A stretch of 37,620 bases of DNA. Source: a virus. The position numbers and the translations under genes are program-made. The DNA is taken from IMG/VR virus record IMGVR_UViG_3300022707_000476, positions 1-37,620 of that record; one strand, written 5' to 3'. Positions 30,384 through 37,546 of the stretch are shown one piece after another (the first letter of the stretch is position 1; the number at the start of each line of letters is the position of its first letter). The notes under the pieces are model-generated. The model had not been told where the DNA came from. It worked only from the letters and a program-made list of their open reading frames with translations, and made no database searches.

Positions 30384-31004
30384 AATAATTCTCCTGTTAC
30401 TCCCCGGCTTCCGGGATGTGTAAAACTTCAATGTTAAATTATGTTCTTTTGCTTCTCTTACGAGATCGGCATTCTTTATCGGATCAACCGTTTCAATGGT
30501 CGCGCCCAAATGAGCCGGTGATGGCACTAGCGAAGTTTCTATCAATTCCTGCTCAATGAAGTGTAATCCGCCCTCTTCCATAACCGTGAACTCAATTGGA
30601 TTGAATCCGACCGAATAGGCCCGGTAAACCCCGGCCTTGACCAACAGAGCCACATCCTCGCCTTGCTTCGTTCCATAGATTACGTTGCGACCGAACAAAC
30701 CCTCTTGACGAATCTCGATGTCTGTCCAGATCCCGAGCAGGATAGTGCGCCAGTCGTGGTTGAACATGAACACCGGGTATTTTAGAAAGTTTTCAATTCG
30801 CCATCCGCTCGGTTCAACGATATCCCCCATGCGATCAACTCCACCGCGAGACATCCAGCCCTCTGTTGCCAGAATCGGCGTAATGGACTTATCAGCCCAA
30901 TCAGGCGTGATAGACATGAACTTCTGGACAACATCAATATCGGATTTCTTTGGTTCTCCGATACTCTCTATCCCGCCCGCGATATGCCTCATCCGGTTCT
31001 TCAT
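28857..31004 (-). CDS. Prohead protease-major capsid protein fusion (715 aa)
   Basis: Residues about 30-205 are an HK97-type S78 prohead protease: WMSRGGVDRMGDIVEPSGW, FMFNHDW (likely catalytic His), AYSVGFNPIE, and QELIETSLVPSPAH (likely catalytic Ser). Residues 208-715 are scaffold-like region plus HK97 capsid. HK97 itself uses separate genes. The join (about 190-207, KFYTSRKPGSNRR) looks like read-through of a former spacer, and an internal ribosome site there restarts translation. The fusion could arise naturally or from one base missing in the assembly. Capsid and protease calls are firm. Confidence 0.85.
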   Translation of the reverse strand: MKNRMRHIAGGIESIGEPKKSDIDVVQKFMSITPDWADKSITPILATEGWMSRGGVDRMGDIVEPSGWRIENFLKYPVFMFNHDWRTILLGIWTDIEIRQEGLFGRNVIYGTKQGEDVALLVKAGVYRAYSVGFNPIEFTVMEEGGLHFIEQELIETSLVPSPAHLGATIETVDPIKNADLVREAKEHNLTLKFYTSRKPGSNRRIIMDPELQKDVEVTIAKAIKDQTEITTKELGPKFETLARLEKQLTEIASQPQLSEGDVKTLIENVTADFSKAYNDLKDEIKTLKAKKNVIVDRNILPGTIKELVMLEPSVIRGTVPSVQADQLICLQKMNDDIMGIDIMLECASRNNGGQYHQIDKIERRKSLHLFKRASAFAKAMDTETAGEGEEWVPIGFSGSLIEDIRQETLVASQFQEVQMTAKTMEIDTDDGDTFAKLIGEKITLVSGFDSNEETYSSGDMTLISKKARGRYQISTELTEDAAFAVMPLYMKGITRSIARSEDRSIINGNDGADADLDSGRALASTDFRKAFDGLRHAIFQTINSGSADAVIGVDGSTHNETKHTTCRGQMGKYGRAAADLRIFCSVKGHLLRLLNKDEMENFQTLDKYGPNAVVLQGELGRIYNVPVIESEFVDDDLNAVGIFDNVTVDRTVFIYCNTDMFLRGIRRGVEVLTERDNINDVWNMVAFKRLDFKPTFTPSSTVTSVNWIFNVATS

Positions 31005-31007
31005 CGA

Positions 31008-31574
31008 TTATCTGCCCTGGGTCTTGACCGTGATCTTGTAATTTATGCCACCGTCTGCGGAAACAATGGCCGCAGTCGAATCCATTAAGATCGACCTTAT
31101 TCTCATGTAGGTTTTGTCAATTAGGGATGAATCGGACAGGGTGAAGAATGTATAGTCGGCATTGAGTGCGGCACCGCCAACATGAATCACATCCGTTTTA
31201 ACAGAATAAATTATTTTGCTGGGAGTACCACCAGATTCGGCAGTGAAGAATTCAACGTAAACACTATCTTCTGTGGTATCTGGAACTTCACCACCGCCCC
31301 CAAGATCGAACGAGATATACTCGATCACATACCATCCCGTCACCGTATTGTACCTATCGGCATCTGTGAAGGTCATCAGTTCGGTGCTGCTATTGGTCGG
31401 CGTTGTGAAAGTATCTACCACCGTTGCTGCATCAACAGACTTAAACCAGAAGAACGACTGCTGTTGTTTCGAAGGCGTCGGCCGGTCAGCATACGCCTGG
31501 TCGGGACTGAATACGGTTCCGATCAGAGCCAAGGCAACGACCGTCATAACTGTTAGGAATACTAATCTTTTCAT
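31008..31574 (-). CDS. Exported protein inside the head module (188 aa)
   Basis: The Sec signal MKRLVFLTVMTVVALALIGT is followed by an AYA cleavage motif near residue 29. The mature domain is beta-rich (VDTFTTPTNSSTELMTFTDA, TGWYVIEYISFDLGGGGEVP, YMRIRSILMDSTAAIV) with a conserved-looking TEDSVYVEFFTAE segment. GGAG lies seven bases before the ATG. It sits between portal and protease-capsid genes, an odd place for an exported protein; no family recognised. It may be a cell-surface or superinfection protein expressed with the late genes. Confidence 0.72.
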   Translation of the reverse strand: MKRLVFLTVMTVVALALIGTVFSPDQAYADRPTPSKQQQSFFWFKSVDAATVVDTFTTPTNSSTELMTFTDADRYNTVTGWYVIEYISFDLGGGGEVPDTTEDSVYVEFFTAESGGTPSKIIYSVKTDVIHVGGAALNADYTFFTLSDSSLIDKTYMRIRSILMDSTAAIVSADGGINYKITVKTQGR

Positions 31575-31586
31575 GGTGTTTCTCCT

Positions 31587-33680
31587 TTAAGTGACATCAA
31601 CTGGTATCATTGTACATCTGCAATTTATTACATTTTCAGGGCTCCCGCTTGGGTCGGACGGAAAGGCCATCAAATCATCACCAACAAGAAATTTCTCATT
31701 AGCTTTGACCTTTTGACCGTCGGCAATAATGTGATCCATCCTGGTTTCACCATCGAGGACGGCAACCCACTCTTTGCCGAGACCAGCCTGTGAATAAGCC
31801 TCTGAGGCACCGCCGTTGACCATGCCGTTCATTTCGGTTCTGGCGATCCTCATTGATCGGTTGTGATCGAGCTTCTTGTCGGTCCAACCTGCATACAGAC
31901 TTCGTAAGTTCTTCGATATCTCTTGAATGCTGTCGCCTCGTCCGAATCCAGAAGTGAGCACTTCCCGTACTTGCGCCTGCGAAAATCTGTTTATCTCAGT
32001 CAGCTTCAAAGCAAAGTTCTCCGCCATTACTTGAACCCTTGGATCAGTCGAATTAAAATCGATTGGTAGGTCGAAATCAGAAACGGCAGCATTGCCGCCA
32101 GCTTCAACAGATTGTTTAATCGCAATGCCGGTTTGTTGGATCAGAATATCATTCTCTTCGATAAGATTGAATAGCCGATCAGGTATCTCATTATTGCCAT
32201 CCTGTTTGCCAACGTAAAGCTCCAAGACTGACATCATCTTTCCTTCACCGGTGATCTCTCTGAGTCGTTCAATCAGGCGATTGATCTGGCCGTTCAGGTA
32301 AGCAATTATGATCTTCTGGAACCGCTTCTCGTTCTTAGTCAGAAGATCCTCGTGTCGTTCTCGTTGCTCGTTCTCACCGGCTTTGGTTAGAGTCCGGGTG
32401 CCTGGCTCAAATCTGATCTGTTTAGTTTCCTCATTGTCCGCTGGCGGCGTCAACATGAATCCCGCCTGTGGAGTGAAGAATTCGTTACCGCCTTCGTCAT
32501 CTTCGACCGGTTCATAACCGAGCTGCTCACGCATTTCGTTAAAGGTCAATGCTTTGTTTTTCCATTGATCCATGATCCGCTTGGATTTCTCGTTGATATC
32601 TTCTTGTAGGCCAGTTACAAGTTTCCGGTCGTATTTAACTCGCCATTCATCGCCGAATCGTGGCTTGACAAACTGGAAGTTCAAGGCCGTCTCGATGGAA
32701 CGTCGATATGGCTCAACAGCCGACCGCTCGTAGACTTCATCCTGTTTATTTGCGTTGGCATAGCTGGCTCCATCCAAGACACCGATCTTGATTGGTGGTA
32801 CTCGATAGGCTGCTAAGACTTTTCTCATAACCCGATCGTCAATTTCCTTGGGTATTAGATCTTTCAGCGCGCCACTTAGGCGGGAAACGCTCATCCCCTG
32901 ATCGGTTATTATCGATTTGAATTGGTTTTTTGGACCTTCGTAAGATGTACGAATTTGCTTGGCTATCTTTTTTCGTGTCGCTTCGTCAAGTTTCTGGTCG
33001 GTCGAGACAATCAATCCTGCCATTGCGTTATTGCGGAAAAAGTTATTCAGGTAGAGATCCAAATTAAGATCTGTCAATATGGAAGTACGAACCACCTCGC
33101 TTGGTGGGAGACCGTAATACTCACCACTCGGGTTAATCAATTTCAGATGCACCACGTCACTGACTTCATCTGTATTAACTTTCGCACCGCCGTTGCTGAT
33201 CACATAGCCAGTGATACGGCCCATAGAATCGGCCTTAACCTTCACCCAATCCGGTCGGGCATAATAGAATTCGTTATCGGTTTCGTCATAGATCATATAT
33301 GAATCGCCAGCAGACAGCAGGCCCGCCACCCAACGTTCGGTCAGGTGATCCCACGTCTCGGCACTGGTATTGATCTTATGGAATAATTCGAATAGTTCAC
33401 CCTCTGTCTGGGTTATCCAGACCTGCTCACCATCGATTGTTTCCCGTCTCTGGACATCGAGCGGAGTAGATCCAACGTCCCTGGCAATACAGGTGATCGC
33501 CGCATAAGCATAGACGTTGACCATGTAAACTTTAAGATGAGCCTGTGTATCCGAAGTATGAGGTTGTTCGTCATCAAATCCTGAGTTGACTACATGGAGT
33601 GCGCCAATCGGGTTCTCTTTCTGGATCAGACTGAGTGCACGGCTAAACCGCCATCTACGTAATGCTTCAAAGACATTCAT
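31587..33680 (-). CDS. Portal protein fused to MuF-like head morphogenesis domain (697 aa)
   Basis: Residues about 1-420 are an HK97-type portal: VYAYAAITCIARDVGSTPLD, WDHLTERWVAGLLSAGDSYM, VSRLSGALKDLIPKEIDD, and an ERSAVEPYRRSIETALN stretch. The C-terminal part from about 540 is a MuF/SPP1 gp7-like domain: REVLTSGFGRGDSIQEISKN, RSMRIARTEMNGMVNGGASE, and the ending ENVINCRCTMIPVDV. The portal is the DNA channel at the head vertex; MuF domains aid head assembly or are injected. Start at 33680 overlaps the terminase stop (TGATG) and gives the usual MNVFEALRRWRF start; the frame extends to 33734. Confidence 0.86.
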   Translation of the reverse strand: MNVFEALRRWRFSRALSLIQKENPIGALHVVNSGFDDEQPHTSDTQAHLKVYMVNVYAYAAITCIARDVGSTPLDVQRRETIDGEQVWITQTEGELFELFHKINTSAETWDHLTERWVAGLLSAGDSYMIYDETDNEFYYARPDWVKVKADSMGRITGYVISNGGAKVNTDEVSDVVHLKLINPSGEYYGLPPSEVVRTSILTDLNLDLYLNNFFRNNAMAGLIVSTDQKLDEATRKKIAKQIRTSYEGPKNQFKSIITDQGMSVSRLSGALKDLIPKEIDDRVMRKVLAAYRVPPIKIGVLDGASYANANKQDEVYERSAVEPYRRSIETALNFQFVKPRFGDEWRVKYDRKLVTGLQEDINEKSKRIMDQWKNKALTFNEMREQLGYEPVEDDEGGNEFFTPQAGFMLTPPADNEETKQIRFEPGTRTLTKAGENEQRERHEDLLTKNEKRFQKIIIAYLNGQINRLIERLREITGEGKMMSVLELYVGKQDGNNEIPDRLFNLIEENDILIQQTGIAIKQSVEAGGNAAVSDFDLPIDFNSTDPRVQVMAENFALKLTEINRFSQAQVREVLTSGFGRGDSIQEISKNLRSLYAGWTDKKLDHNRSMRIARTEMNGMVNGGASEAYSQAGLGKEWVAVLDGETRMDHIIADGQKVKANEKFLVGDDLMAFPSDPSGSPENVINCRCTMIPVDVT

Positions 33681-35386
33681 CAGACAAAGGATATCATAGG
33701 TAAAGAGTGGCACATATCGTGAGCTATCCGGCAATAGTTATCAGCATGCTGGTGGTGATCTTCTGATTTAGCCCAAACGAACTTGATCTTGCCAGACGCA
33801 TTCTCTTCCTGGACCCGGGTACTGGCACACATCATGCGAGCAAAATCTCCACCGTCCTGATTCTTGTAATCACGAGGTAGCTCGACCTTTTTGTCAATAT
33901 ACCATTGCATCGATTCATCAAGGGAGGCAGTCCGTTTGACGCGAATGGTCTGTGATACATAGTCGGGTTTCATTTCCTCATCACCTGTATCTGGTATATT
34001 ATAATAGCAGACAAACCAGCCAGGATGAGCCTGAACCCACTCCAATGCGGCATGGTGCTCAGGTTCAGCGTCAATCACACCTCCGGTCATTCCGAAGCGT
34101 TTGACCATCATGCTAAGTTCATGCCAATCCGGCACTGTACCGGTGAAAACCTTTCGCCGCTTTCCACTGACAACCTTTTCGATGTGAAGATGCAGACGAG
34201 CACCAACATCGACCCCGCCGTAAGTGCCCTTTGCGGACATCGGCATTTCGTAATCAGCAACACAATTCTTTAGAATGTCGTCTGTGAACTTGGCACCCGA
34301 CCCGGCATAAGTCCGGCTAAGTATATTATTCTCAAACCGTTGTAGCCGAGTGTGGTTGCCCTGGGCCTTATTAAACGATGCGAAGGTTTCGTTGATGACC
34401 TGCCGTGGCTGTCCAATATGATCATTGCCAGGGAAGCCGAATAGACGATCGATATCATAACCACTGACATCCCTACCGGGGTACTCTTGGACCCATTCAC
34501 CCGCAGCTAATCGATCCATTGGCCTGTCACAATGGCGGCAGACAGGACCGGAATCCTGTCCACCACCGGGCATGTAACGCAAAGAATAGGAAGAATCATC
34601 TTCTTTTCGAACAAAGTTTATTAGCCAGTCGAGCCGCTGCCACTCATTGCAATGAGTGCATTTGATATACCAGAATTTCTTGTCAGACAATTCAAATTCT
34701 TCATCAATTCCGAATCCTGAAATGGTAGGGTTGCCAATCTTGCGCCATATTTCACGCTCCGCTCCAAGAGTTCTATCCTCGCCGTAAACCATCCCTCGAA
34801 CGTCACACAAATCAAATTCGTCATAGATCATAACATCAGCGTTGAATTCGTGGAATGTACTCTTACCGCCGGAGCCGACAAATGCCCAGGTCTGGCCGTA
34901 AATCGTTTTGAGTCCTTTGGCGTCGACCGCCTTTTTATGCAGGCTGAAATTGGCATGATATTCGGGGACTCTGGGAACAAGGACATCGAACCGGGTGGTT
35001 ATAAACCGATTTCGAATTTCCCTGTCCGGCAGAACGTACATTCCAGAAAGACCCTGCTGGGCCAGGCAGAATAGGTCACAGAGTGCCCATTCGGATACCC
35101 CTGTTTTGGTAGATTTCTTGCTTACTATCTTGTTGGAGTGGTCCAGGTATAGAGCGATCATCCAAGGCCGATTGTCGAATCTCATCCGGTCGGCTTTGAG
35201 TGGCCGATGGATATATTCAGCAAAGGCCATCCGTGGAAAGTCTACATATAGCTGCGCTGCCGCCTGCCGTTCGCTCGGATCAGTTATCGATAGGATCGAG
35301 GCGGGGATGTTGACTGGCGGTCTTGTAGATGGCTGAGAGTCGTTGGAAACGCTCGTTGCCACTTCCTGATCCAGTTCCGTTGCCAT
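33680..35386 (-). CDS. terL: Terminase large subunit, GpA-like (568 aa)
   Basis: The packaging motor. A Walker A-like SKKSTKTGVSE (about 89-99) and Walker B with DVMIYDEFD (about 184-192) form the ATPase. A zinc module with CTHC and CRHC (about 243-290) is typical of the GpA type. Nuclease-domain acidic residues appear in GGVDVGARLHLHI, GGVIDAEPEHH and HADNYCRIAHD. I choose ATG 35386 because GGGAGG precedes it. The frame extends to 35476, but that adds a spurious membrane-like leader. The gene overlaps the small-subunit gene by 107 bases, unusually long. Confidence 0.87.
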   Translation of the reverse strand: MATELDQEVATSVSNDSQPSTRPPVNIPASILSITDPSERQAAAQLYVDFPRMAFAEYIHRPLKADRMRFDNRPWMIALYLDHSNKIVSKKSTKTGVSEWALCDLFCLAQQGLSGMYVLPDREIRNRFITTRFDVLVPRVPEYHANFSLHKKAVDAKGLKTIYGQTWAFVGSGGKSTFHEFNADVMIYDEFDLCDVRGMVYGEDRTLGAEREIWRKIGNPTISGFGIDEEFELSDKKFWYIKCTHCNEWQRLDWLINFVRKEDDSSYSLRYMPGGGQDSGPVCRHCDRPMDRLAAGEWVQEYPGRDVSGYDIDRLFGFPGNDHIGQPRQVINETFASFNKAQGNHTRLQRFENNILSRTYAGSGAKFTDDILKNCVADYEMPMSAKGTYGGVDVGARLHLHIEKVVSGKRRKVFTGTVPDWHELSMMVKRFGMTGGVIDAEPEHHAALEWVQAHPGWFVCYYNIPDTGDEEMKPDYVSQTIRVKRTASLDESMQWYIDKKVELPRDYKNQDGGDFARMMCASTRVQEENASGKIKFVWAKSEDHHQHADNYCRIAHDMCHSLPMISFV

Positions 35387-35786
35387 TACCGTTGCCTCCC
35401 AAATCAAGATGGATATGAGTATCACCACGGTCAGCGTTCGCAGACAGATTGCGCCTAAGCTCTTGTAATTCTTCATAATCTTTTGCCTGTAATCCTTGGC
35501 CCTGTAAGAACCTCATGGTTACTTCCGGGTGTCTCTCTTTGAGTAGATATGCCAGAGATTCAATAGCCAACGGAACCAACCCGGCCATTCGTGGCCTAAA
35601 GTTATCTACGTCAAAGTTTTTATGGAGGAATTTGTTGACTCGTTTTCGGTAGGCTGTGACCGTGTTTCTGCAAACTCCGAGTTTGTCAGCTGTGGCCTGT
35701 GCAGAGACGCCGCAGATCTGATCAGCGTAAACAACGGCCAAGTCGCTGGTTAGCTCGATCTTTTCAACTTTATCTTTTGTGCACAT
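35280..35786 (-). CDS. terS: Terminase small subunit (168 aa)
   Basis: A helix-turn-helix region (TADKLGVCRNTVTAYRKRVN, about 46-65) fits a small terminase that binds the packaging site. A central helical part (IESLAYLLKERHPEVTMRFL) probably oligomerises. A Gly/Asn-rich stretch (GGNGNGNGTGSGSGNE) precedes the C-terminal peptide that would contact the large subunit. The ATG at 35786 has GGAG seven bases upstream. The frame also starts at 35828, but that ATG lies at the predicted transcription start and has no ribosome site. Confidence 0.78.
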   Translation of the reverse strand: MCTKDKVEKIELTSDLAVVYADQICGVSAQATADKLGVCRNTVTAYRKRVNKFLHKNFDVDNFRPRMAGLVPLAIESLAYLLKERHPEVTMRFLQGQGLQAKDYEELQELRRNLSANADRGDTHIHLDLGGNGNGNGTGSGSGNERFQRLSAIYKTASQHPRLDPIDN

Positions 35787-35837
35787 TTCGCAACTCCGGC
35801 TGTCGTTTTGGCATGTCTTTTCTGCCATGTTTACCGG

Positions 35838-35866
35838 ATAGTCAGAAGTTATTTACATTTTGTCAA
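35838..35866 (-). promoter_or_regulatory. Candidate late promoter
   Basis: A perfect -35 TTGACA (35861-35866), 17-base spacer and a weak -10 GACTAT (35838-35843) lie just upstream of the terminase genes. The weak -10 suggests dependence on an activator. TGC-containing repeats spaced 9-11 bases apart (35876-35919) lie directly upstream. The 35829-35927 spacer holds nothing else. Confidence 0.6.
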
Positions 35867-35927
35867 GACTTATTTTGCAGAAATGGTGCAGAATCGTGCT
35901 TTGTGTGCAATTTTGGTGCTATCAGTC

Positions 35928-36245
35928 TTACCGTTTTCTTGGATCTCTATCTTCTATAACATAGTCTGGCTTAATTGGTTGTGGCCTGTTCAGGTATTTT
36001 GTCATACGAACTGTAACATTTTGAATTCTTGAAGAATAGCAGCAACCACATACCCATATTCCAAAGTGATCTTTTTCCCTGCTGGTTTTTGATCGACAAT
36101 CCAAGCAAACATACATTCTTCCGTTTCTGGTATCAGCCTGAAACTGATCCACTAATTTCAGGCATTGAATACTGCTTGCTATATTCAGACGTGCAGCATT
36201 TGCAACAGTCAACCCAATTCTAATCATTCGATGTAGCTTTGTCAT
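35928..36245 (-). CDS. Zinc-ribbon-like protein before the late promoter (105 aa)
   Basis: A helical N-terminus (MIRIGLTVANAARLNIASSI) is followed by a zinc ribbon (CLDC and CGCC, about 47-69, around KTSREKDHFGIWV) and a basic tail. The start has no strong SD. As the last gene before the late promoter it could be a late-transcription activator, which are often small zinc-finger proteins; this is inferred from position only. Confidence 0.6.
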   Translation of the reverse strand: MTKLHRMIRIGLTVANAARLNIASSIQCLKLVDQFQADTRNGRMYVCLDCRSKTSREKDHFGIWVCGCCYSSRIQNVTVRMTKYLNRPQPIKPDYVIEDRDPRKR

Positions 36246-36258
36246 ATCGTGGCTCGCA

Positions 36259-36453
36259 TCAATTTCTCTCCCGCCTTAACACCTGTCCAATAAACTCTAT
36301 CACGGCTTCACGTTCATCAATACCTAAATGAATATGATTAGGAATTGTGAATAGTGAACCATTCAAACGCACCCTCCGTTGCGAACCCTTATTATCCCAC
36401 ACGTAATGCAGTGTTCCTGCTGATTTGTGTTCATTGAATTCTTCTAATGTCAT
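36259..36453 (-). CDS. Small hypothetical protein (64 aa)
   Basis: No family recognised. Begins MTLEEFNEHKSAGTLHYVWD and continues with RVRLNGSLFTIPNHIHLGID and a C-terminal helix REAVIEFIGQVLRRERN. AAAGG lies nine bases before the ATG. Located between two small conserved genes in the region preceding the terminase. Confidence 0.62.
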   Translation of the reverse strand: MTLEEFNEHKSAGTLHYVWDNKGSQRRVRLNGSLFTIPNHIHLGIDEREAVIEFIGQVLRRERN

Positions 36454-36477
36454 ATTTCAGTGCCTTTCGGTTAAACA

Positions 36478-36502
36478 AGTCCCGGCCGTTGTGACCGGGA
36501 CT
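36478..36502 (-). terminator. Perfect 8-bp hairpin in the 36454-36573 spacer
   Basis: AGTCCCGG and CCGGGACT pair around nine bases, followed in the RNA direction by TGTTTAACC, a short interrupted T-run. It is a plausible weak terminator or attenuator. No convincing promoter or further ORF is seen in the rest of this spacer. Confidence 0.45.
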
Positions 36503-36573
36503 GTGGATAGTATGTTGTTAGCATTCACTTCAAGTTGCCGGAGGTGCCCGCGGTTCGTTGTTCCGAGGAATCA

Positions 36574-36780
36574 TTAGGTTACAGGTATAGAAACTATTGT
36601 CAACTGTGATACGTCTACCCACTGATCCGACTGTGGCCTACCGTCTTTCAACACCGTCGGTGTCACGCAAGCCCTGTCGGCTCCGTGAAGGTAGGTAGTA
36701 AGCGACACGACGGTGCCCTCAAACCCAGTAACCTTGTCTTTGACGATGTTGCCAACGCCTACTTCGAATTCATGTTTCAT
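36574..36780 (-). CDS. Conserved small phage protein (68 aa)
   Basis: The pattern VGNIVKDKVTGFEGTVVS, YLHGADRACVTP, then DGRPQSDQWVDVSQL matches a widespread small phage protein family of unknown function, predicted to be a small SH3-like or KOW-like beta barrel. AAGGG lies four bases before the ATG. The call rests on recalled similarity, not a search. Confidence 0.7.
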   Translation of the reverse strand: MKHEFEVGVGNIVKDKVTGFEGTVVSLTTYLHGADRACVTPTVLKDGRPQSDQWVDVSQLTIVSIPVT

Positions 36781-36781
36781 T

Positions 36782-36913
36782 TTACCCTTTCAGGTTTTGA
36801 GTTATGGTTTTTCCGACCAGGTGGATCTCCGATCGGACGTTGTAGTTATGTTTGAATACTGACAGCTCGAACGGCAGAGTCAGCAGGATTAGTAGTAGGA
36901 CGATAATTTTCAT
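36782..36913 (-). CDS. Tiny membrane or signal peptide-like protein (43 aa)
   Basis: A 43-codon ORF (MKIIVLLLILLTLPFELSVF, then HNYNVRSEIHLVGKTITQNL) with GAGG eight bases upstream and a stop one base before the next gene start. The first 18 residues are a strong hydrophobic segment. The spacing and ribosome site suggest it is real. Confidence 0.6.
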   Translation of the reverse strand: MKIIVLLLILLTLPFELSVFKHNYNVRSEIHLVGKTITQNLKG

Positions 36914-36962
36914 CCTTTCATCCTCTCTGGTAGCCGAGCCGCTAACTTCGGTTGCTTATTGG

Positions 36963-37145
36963 TCATTGGATTGTTACTTTCGTAATCGTCTTCTGACCTG
37001 CCTTATTCAGGCTATACAAAAACGCAATCCGGCTTACAAGATCACAATAGTTTTTAAATACCTCAGTTTTAGTGGTTAGTATATCGCAGTAGGTTAGAAC
37101 AAAACCGTTCTCTGCTTTCTCTATTTGCATTCGGTCACTAATCAT
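36963..37145 (-). CDS. Small hypothetical protein (60 aa)
   Basis: No family recognised. MQIEKAENGFVLTYCDILTT is followed by a helical part (VFKNYCDLVSRIAFLYSLNK). The beta start, with YWEVFxNYxxLxxRIxxxL spacing, resembles small phage proteins of unknown role. It overlaps the preceding gene by ATGA; GGAG is nine bases upstream. Confidence 0.65.
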   Translation of the reverse strand: MISDRMQIEKAENGFVLTYCDILTTKTEVFKNYCDLVSRIAFLYSLNKAGQKTITKVTIQ

Positions 37146-37546
37146 TTAATCCCACTCCATTTCTTGATTGCGTTGTCGAAAGACTGATCTATAATAGACA
37201 TTGTTACTGTATATCTTGCCTTTTCTCCCCTGGTTGAGATATTTGCCTTACTCTCGACCCAAAGATTTATTGCTTTTGTCATCTTTACCTGCACCTCTTC
37301 CAGGGCATCGACAATGGCGGTGGAGATGATCTTTTCCTTTGCGAAAAATTCAAGAAATTCAGCATGACTCTGAGCGTGACCAATGTCGTCGAAGAAAACG
37401 GGAGACATAAACCCGCACATCTCACCATTAACTATTCTTCTTTCTCCCATAGGCAAGCTGTCTCTAACAATATAATTACCTCGCATCATTTGCCCATTCT
37501 CTTTCTCGACTACGAATCTCTCCTCCGCCGCTTCCTTTGCGCTCAT
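37142..37546 (-). CDS. Hypothetical protein spanning the circle junction (134 aa)
   Basis: No family recognised. An N-terminal part (RFVVEKENGQMMRGNYIVRD, GFMSPVFFDDIGHAQSHAEF) precedes a helical C-terminus (VDALEEVQVKMTKAINLWVE). The start (position 70 in the left repeat copy) overlaps the 66-aa gene stop by ATGA, with GAGG seven bases upstream. The first 23 codons are repeated at the left end of the window. Confidence 0.7.
   Translation of the reverse strand: MSAKEAAEERFVVEKENGQMMRGNYIVRDSLPMGERRIVNGEMCGFMSPVFFDDIGHAQSHAEFLEFFAKEKIISTAIVDALEEVQVKMTKAINLWVESKANISTRGEKARYTVTMSIIDQSFDNAIKKWSGIK

Noticed and set aside
35387-35476. N-terminal extension of the large terminase with a membrane-like helix
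   Set aside because: The extra 30 residues arise from reading inside the small-subunit gene; GGGAGG supports the later ATG, and a membrane anchor makes no sense for a terminase.
36503-36573. Possible promoter (TTGAAG and TACTAT) before the 64-aa gene
   Set aside because: The spacer would be only 15 bases and both boxes are imperfect.
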